Made by a program: the position numbers and the translations under genes. Source: Ruminococcaceae bacterium D5 (GTDB lineage Bacteria > Bacillota > Clostridia > Oscillospirales > Ruminococcaceae). From it: a DNA stretch of 64,000 nucleotides. The stretch lies in the NCBI GenBank assembly GCA_900113995.1, contig FORK01000002.1:19403-83402 (forward strand). Direction: 5' to 3'. This document shows, one piece after another, positions 60,705 to 64,000 of the stretch; the first letter of the stretch is position 1, and each line of letters opens with the position of its first letter. The notes under the pieces were generated by a model. The model saw only the letters and a program-made list of their open reading frames with translations, had not been told where the DNA came from and searched no databases.

Positions 60705-62467
60705 ACGCGACGATCGACCGGATTCCGGTCAGCGTCCCGGAGGGGACGAGCATTCTTGAGGCGGCGCGCGCCGCCGGAGTGATGATTCCCAGCCTCTGCT
60801 ATCTCAAGGAACTCAACGAGATTGGCGCCTGCCGCGTCTGTGTGGTGGAGATCGAGGGAACTCAGACGCTCGTCCCCTCCTGCAACAGCCCGCTTCAGGA
60901 GGGGATGGTGATCCATACCAACAGCCCCCGGGTGCGGGAGGCGAGGAAGATCAATGTCGAACTGATCCTTTCGCAGCACGACGGGCGGTGTTCCTCCTGT
61001 GTGCGGGGCGGAAACTGCGCGCTGCAAGCCATTGCCAATGATCTCGGCATTCTGGAGAATCTGTATCCCGTACAGGCGCCGCCGAACGACTGGACCCGTT
61101 CCTTCCCGCTCTACCGCGAGGCTTCGAAGTGCATTAAATGTATGCGCTGTGTGCAGGTCTGCGACAAGGTGCAGGGGCTGGGCATCTGGGACGTCGAGGG
61201 CACCGGCTCGCGCACGACGGTCGATGTTTCCCGCAACCGGCGGATCGCGGAGGTCGATTGCGCCCTCTGCGGCCAGTGCATCACCCACTGTCCGGTGGGC
61301 GCCCTGCGGGAGCGGGATGATACGGCAAGGGCGTTTGAGATGCTTGCCGACCCGGAACTCGTCACCGTTGTGCAGGTTGCGCCGGCGGTTCGGGCGGCAT
61401 GGGGCGAGGCATTCGGCCTGAACCGGGAGCAGGCCTCCACAGGGCGGATGGCCGCGGCGCTGCGCCGGATCGGCTTCGACTATGTGTTTGACACCAACTT
61501 TACCGCTGACCTGACGATTATGGAGGAGGGCAGCGAATTCCTTGCCCGTCAAAAGAACCTCAACTACGACGGCCGGCCGCTCTTTACCTCCTGCTGCCCC
61601 GGCTGGGTGCGGTTTGCAAAGTCCCACTATCCCGCGCTGGTTTCCGATCTTTCCACCGCGAAGTCCCCGCAGCAGATGTTCGGCGCGGTCACCAAGAGCT
61701 ATTTTGCGGAAAAAATCGGAGTGGCACCCGAAAAAGTCCGCTGCATCTCGGTGATGCCCTGTCTCGCCAAGAAGCAGGAATGCGCTCTGCCCACCATGCA
61801 GGATGCCGGCGCGGGTCAGGATGTCGATCTTGTTTTGACCACCCGCGAGATGACCCGGATGCTCAAGAGCGAGCATGTCCGCCCCGAATTGCTCGATGAG
61901 GAGCCGTTTGATTCCCCGCTGGGGACGGGCAGTGGTGCGGCGGTCATCTTCGGCACGACCGGCGGAGTGATGGAGGCGGCGCTGCGCAGCGCCTGCTTCC
62001 TCGCTACGGGATCGAACCCCGACCCGGATGCCTTCGCGGAGATCCGCGGCGAAAAGGGCTGGCGCGAGGCGCAGTTCTCCCTCGGAGGAGATACCCTGCG
62101 GGTGGCGGCGGTCAGCGGGCTGGGCAATGCCGACCGGCTGATTCGCGCGCTGCTGCGCGGCGAAGCGCAGTATGACTTTGTTGAGGTGATGGCCTGTCCG
62201 GGCGGCTGCGCGGGCGGCGGCGGCCAGCCGATCTGCGAGGGCTGTGAGCTGGCGGGAGAGCGCAGCGGTCTGCTGTATCAGATCGACGCCGCCAATCCCA
62301 TCCGTTTTTCGCATGAGAACCCCGAGGTGCAGCGGCTTTATCAGGAGTATCTGGGGCATCCTCTTTCGGAACGGGCGCACCACCTGCTGCACACCGATCA
62401 TACAGCGTGGAAAATGCCTTCCGGTGCAAATGAGACTGGACAGACCCGGGAGTTCGCACTACAATAA
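60698..62467 (+). CDS. [FeFe] hydrogenase
   Basis: A 589-residue enzyme. A 2Fe-2S domain (SLCYLKELNEIGACRVCVVE), a His-Cys-type segment (HDGRCSSCVRGGNC) and two 4Fe-4S motifs (CIKCMRCVQVC, CALCGQCITHCPVGA) feed the H-cluster. The H-cluster motifs are TSCCPGW, MPCLAKKQE and MACPGGCAGGGGQP, with the cluster and proton-transfer Cys residues intact, followed by a small-subunit-like C-terminus. It evolves or takes up H2. The start overlaps the GltD-like gene by 7 bases, implying a complex. Group A hydrogenases beside glutamate-synthase-like proteins have been placed in class A2; I infer the same. Confidence 0.95.
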   Translation: MVNATIDRIPVSVPEGTSILEAARAAGVMIPSLCYLKELNEIGACRVCVVEIEGTQTLVPSCNSPLQEGMVIHTNSPRVREARKINVELILSQHDGRCSSCVRGGNCALQAIANDLGILENLYPVQAPPNDWTRSFPLYREASKCIKCMRCVQVCDKVQGLGIWDVEGTGSRTTVDVSRNRRIAEVDCALCGQCITHCPVGALRERDDTARAFEMLADPELVTVVQVAPAVRAAWGEAFGLNREQASTGRMAAALRRIGFDYVFDTNFTADLTIMEEGSEFLARQKNLNYDGRPLFTSCCPGWVRFAKSHYPALVSDLSTAKSPQQMFGAVTKSYFAEKIGVAPEKVRCISVMPCLAKKQECALPTMQDAGAGQDVDLVLTTREMTRMLKSEHVRPELLDEEPFDSPLGTGSGAAVIFGTTGGVMEAALRSACFLATGSNPDPDAFAEIRGEKGWREAQFSLGGDTLRVAAVSGLGNADRLIRALLRGEAQYDFVEVMACPGGCAGGGGQPICEGCELAGERSGLLYQIDAANPIRFSHENPEVQRLYQEYLGHPLSERAHHLLHTDHTAWKMPSGANETGQTREFALQ

Positions 62468-62478
62468 AAGAGATTCGG

Positions 62479-62505
62479 AAAGGGCTCCGCGCCGCGGAGT
62501 CCTTT
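62479..62505 (+). terminator. Hairpin after the hydrogenase gene
   Basis: A 12-base stem AAAGGGCTCCGC / GCGGAGTCCTTT with one G-T pair and a GCC loop. The T tract is poor. Confidence 0.6.
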
Positions 62506-62666
62506 CTTCAATTGCCAATCGTTATATGCCGGAGGGTGTTTGGCGCGGCTTTTCCGGCCGGACCTGCGGCCCCATAGAGGGGGATGCGGGGATTTCCGGT
62601 CCGGGGGAGAAACAAAGCGGTTGACCGCCGCGCATCGGGCGTCCTCTGACAGAAAGGAGAGATGAT

Positions 62667-63848
62667 ATGAACAGCTTTACGTTTTATTCCCCGACCAAGG
62701 TGATCTTTGGCCGGGAGGCCGAAAAACAGGTGGGTGAAGAAATCAGGTCGTGGGGAGGAAGCCGCGTTCTGGTGCACTTCGGCGGAGGAAGCGTCCGGCG
62801 CAGCGGCCTGCTGGACCGGGTGACTGCTTCGCTTGAGGCGGCAGGACTGACCTGTTTCCTGCTCGGCGGGGTGGTCCCGAACCCGCATCTCTCGCTGGCA
62901 CGTGAGGGAATTAAGCTTTGCCGCCGCGAAAAGATAGACTTTCTGCTGGCGGTGGGGGGAGGCTCCGCAATTGATTCGGCCAAGTGCATCGCACTGGGTG
63001 TTCCCTACGAGGGGGATGTGTGGGATTTCTACGCCCGAAAGGCCGAGCCGGCGGCTGCCCTGCCGGTTGCGGCGATTCCGACCCTTGCGGCCGCCGGCAG
63101 CGAAACCAGCTCCTCGAGCGTGATCACCAAGGAGGAGGGCGCCCTCAAGCGCGGCTTTAATCACGCGCTGATTCGTCCCCGCTTTACGCTGATGAATCCG
63201 GAGCTGCTCTATACCCTGCCGGCCTATCAGACCGCCTGCGGCGTCACCGATATCATGATGCATACCTTTGAACGGTATTTTTCTCCCGGCGGCGAGAACG
63301 AGATGACCGATCGGATTGCCGAGGCGCTTCTGCGTACCGTGATTCAGTACGGGCCCGTCTGCATCAAAGAACCGGAAAACTATCAGGCGCGCAGCGAGAT
63401 CATGTGGGCGGGCAGCCTCTCCCACAACCATCTGACCGGGCTTGGGAGGGACGGGGACTGGGCTACCCACCAGATCGAGCATGAGCTTGGCGGAATGTAT
63501 GACGTTGCCCATGGCGCAGGGCTGGCCGCCGTGTGGCCCTCCTGGGCGCGGTATGTCTGCCGGCAGGATCTCCTGCGTTTTGCCCGCTTCGGCGCAAATG
63601 TCTGGGGAATTCCGCTGAACTATGAGCATCCGGAAGAGACGGCGGCCGCTGCGATCGCGCAGACGGAGCGTTTCTTTACCTCGATTGGGATGCCCGTCAC
63701 CCTCACCGAGCTGCTGGGCCGCACACCGGAGGAAAAGGAGCTTCGGGAACTGGCGGTCAAATGCACCTTCTTCGGCGCCCGCAAAATCGGCGGACTGATG
63801 AAGCTGGGGGAACAGGAAATTTTTGAAATTTATCAAAGCGCCCTGTAA
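62667..63848 (+). CDS. Iron-containing alcohol dehydrogenase (butanol dehydrogenase-like)
   Basis: A 393-residue type III dehydrogenase. N-terminal FTFYSPTKVIFGREAE, NAD(P) loop LLAVGGGSAIDSAKCIA, and the metal ligands TDIMMHTFE (Asp and His) and HQIEHELGGMYDVAHGAGL (two His). Closest in feel to NADPH-dependent BdhA/YqhD, which reduce aldehydes to alcohols. ATG 62667 follows AAAGGAGA. It is 199 bases after the hydrogenase, same direction, and gives the cell a second outlet for reducing power. Confidence 0.92.
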   Translation: MNSFTFYSPTKVIFGREAEKQVGEEIRSWGGSRVLVHFGGGSVRRSGLLDRVTASLEAAGLTCFLLGGVVPNPHLSLAREGIKLCRREKIDFLLAVGGGSAIDSAKCIALGVPYEGDVWDFYARKAEPAAALPVAAIPTLAAAGSETSSSSVITKEEGALKRGFNHALIRPRFTLMNPELLYTLPAYQTACGVTDIMMHTFERYFSPGGENEMTDRIAEALLRTVIQYGPVCIKEPENYQARSEIMWAGSLSHNHLTGLGRDGDWATHQIEHELGGMYDVAHGAGLAAVWPSWARYVCRQDLLRFARFGANVWGIPLNYEHPEETAAAAIAQTERFFTSIGMPVTLTELLGRTPEEKELRELAVKCTFFGARKIGGLMKLGEQEIFEIYQSAL

Positions 63849-63860
63849 AGACCAAAAGGC

Positions 63861-63900
63861 AATGCGCCATGAAGAGAAAAACTCTTCATGGCGCATTTTT
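63861..63900 (+). terminator. Terminator after the alcohol dehydrogenase gene
   Basis: AATGCGCCATGAAGAG / CTCTTCATGGCGCATT, a 16-base perfect stem with an AAAAA loop and TTTTT tail. Confidence 0.92.
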
Positions 63901-63931
63901 AAGTTCGGGATTTGTCCGCTTTGCCGATGGA

Positions 63932-64000
63932 GGCGCAGGGAGAAAAGCTGTCATTTCAGGCGCAGGGAGAAAAGCTGTCATTTCAGGCGCAGGGAGAAAA
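63932..64000. repeat. 27-base tandem repeat at the window edge
   Basis: GGCGCAGGGAGAAAAGCTGT + CATTTCA is repeated exactly at 63932 and 63959, with a third copy beginning at 63986 and cut by the window end. There are no spacers. Confidence 0.9.

Noticed and set aside
63932..64000. CRISPR array at the window edge
   Set aside because: The 27-base units are directly adjacent with no spacers, and no cas genes are visible.

Overview
The window is a stretch of a GC-rich, strictly anaerobic Firmicutes chromosome, most likely from the Oscillospiraceae/Ruminococcaceae (clostridial cluster IV). The evidence is the gene order of the housekeeping blocks (infC-rpmI-rplT, topA-trmFO, plsX-rnc-smc-ftsY, yhbY-nadD-yqeK-lytR-rsfS-leuS), strong AGGAGG ribosome binding sites, frequent GTG/TTG starts, an [FeFe] hydrogenase, and an iron alcohol dehydrogenase. 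I cannot name a species.

Layout. 1-7008: the end of addA, a secreted GH25 muramidase, a dead transposase fragment, a thiazoline-carboxylate-hydrolase-like gene beside an NhaC antiporter, and a frameshifted exported protein followed by the relic of a paralogue. 7005-28400: an almost unbroken plus-strand housekeeping block covering translation, DNA processing, lipid start-up, chromosome segregation and protein targeting. It contains two domain fusions, RdgB-GNAT and NadD-YqeK, and an AUU-initiated infC behind an attenuator leader. 28952-40292: an accessory island that reads as a D-amino-acid / N-acyl-amino-acid use module: GltS, RidA, a PLP aminotransferase, two LysR regulators, a glutamate-racemase-like enzyme, a tripartite tricarboxylate-type transporter (TctCBA) and an N-acyl-D-amino-acid deacylase. 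40695-49596, mostly minus strand: a sulfur/persulfide redox protein fusing CoA-disulfide reductase, rhodanese, siroheme-reductase-like and ferredoxin modules, a DUF134-NifX fusion with an internal start site, a ferredoxin-type aldo/keto reductase, and EamA, CDF and MATE transporters.

49823-56819: a Cu/Zn-SOD-like protein, then a LytS/LytT-type two-component system divergent from a TAXI-TRAP transporter (binding protein, DUF1850 protein, fused DctQM permease). A tandem LytTR-type binding site lies about 30 bases upstream of the TRAP -35 box, so the adjacent regulator probably controls the transporter. 56820-58868: non-coding DNA with one or two candidate structured RNAs, two serine tRNA genes and transposase debris. 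58869-63848: a GltD-like flavoprotein with a NuoF-type iron-sulfur domain, an overlapping [FeFe] hydrogenase, and an iron alcohol dehydrogenase, a plausible unit for disposing of reducing power. The window ends in a 27-base tandem repeat.

Most functional names rest on recognised sequence families. Promoters, operators and RNA elements were found by eye and are inferences unless stated otherwise.
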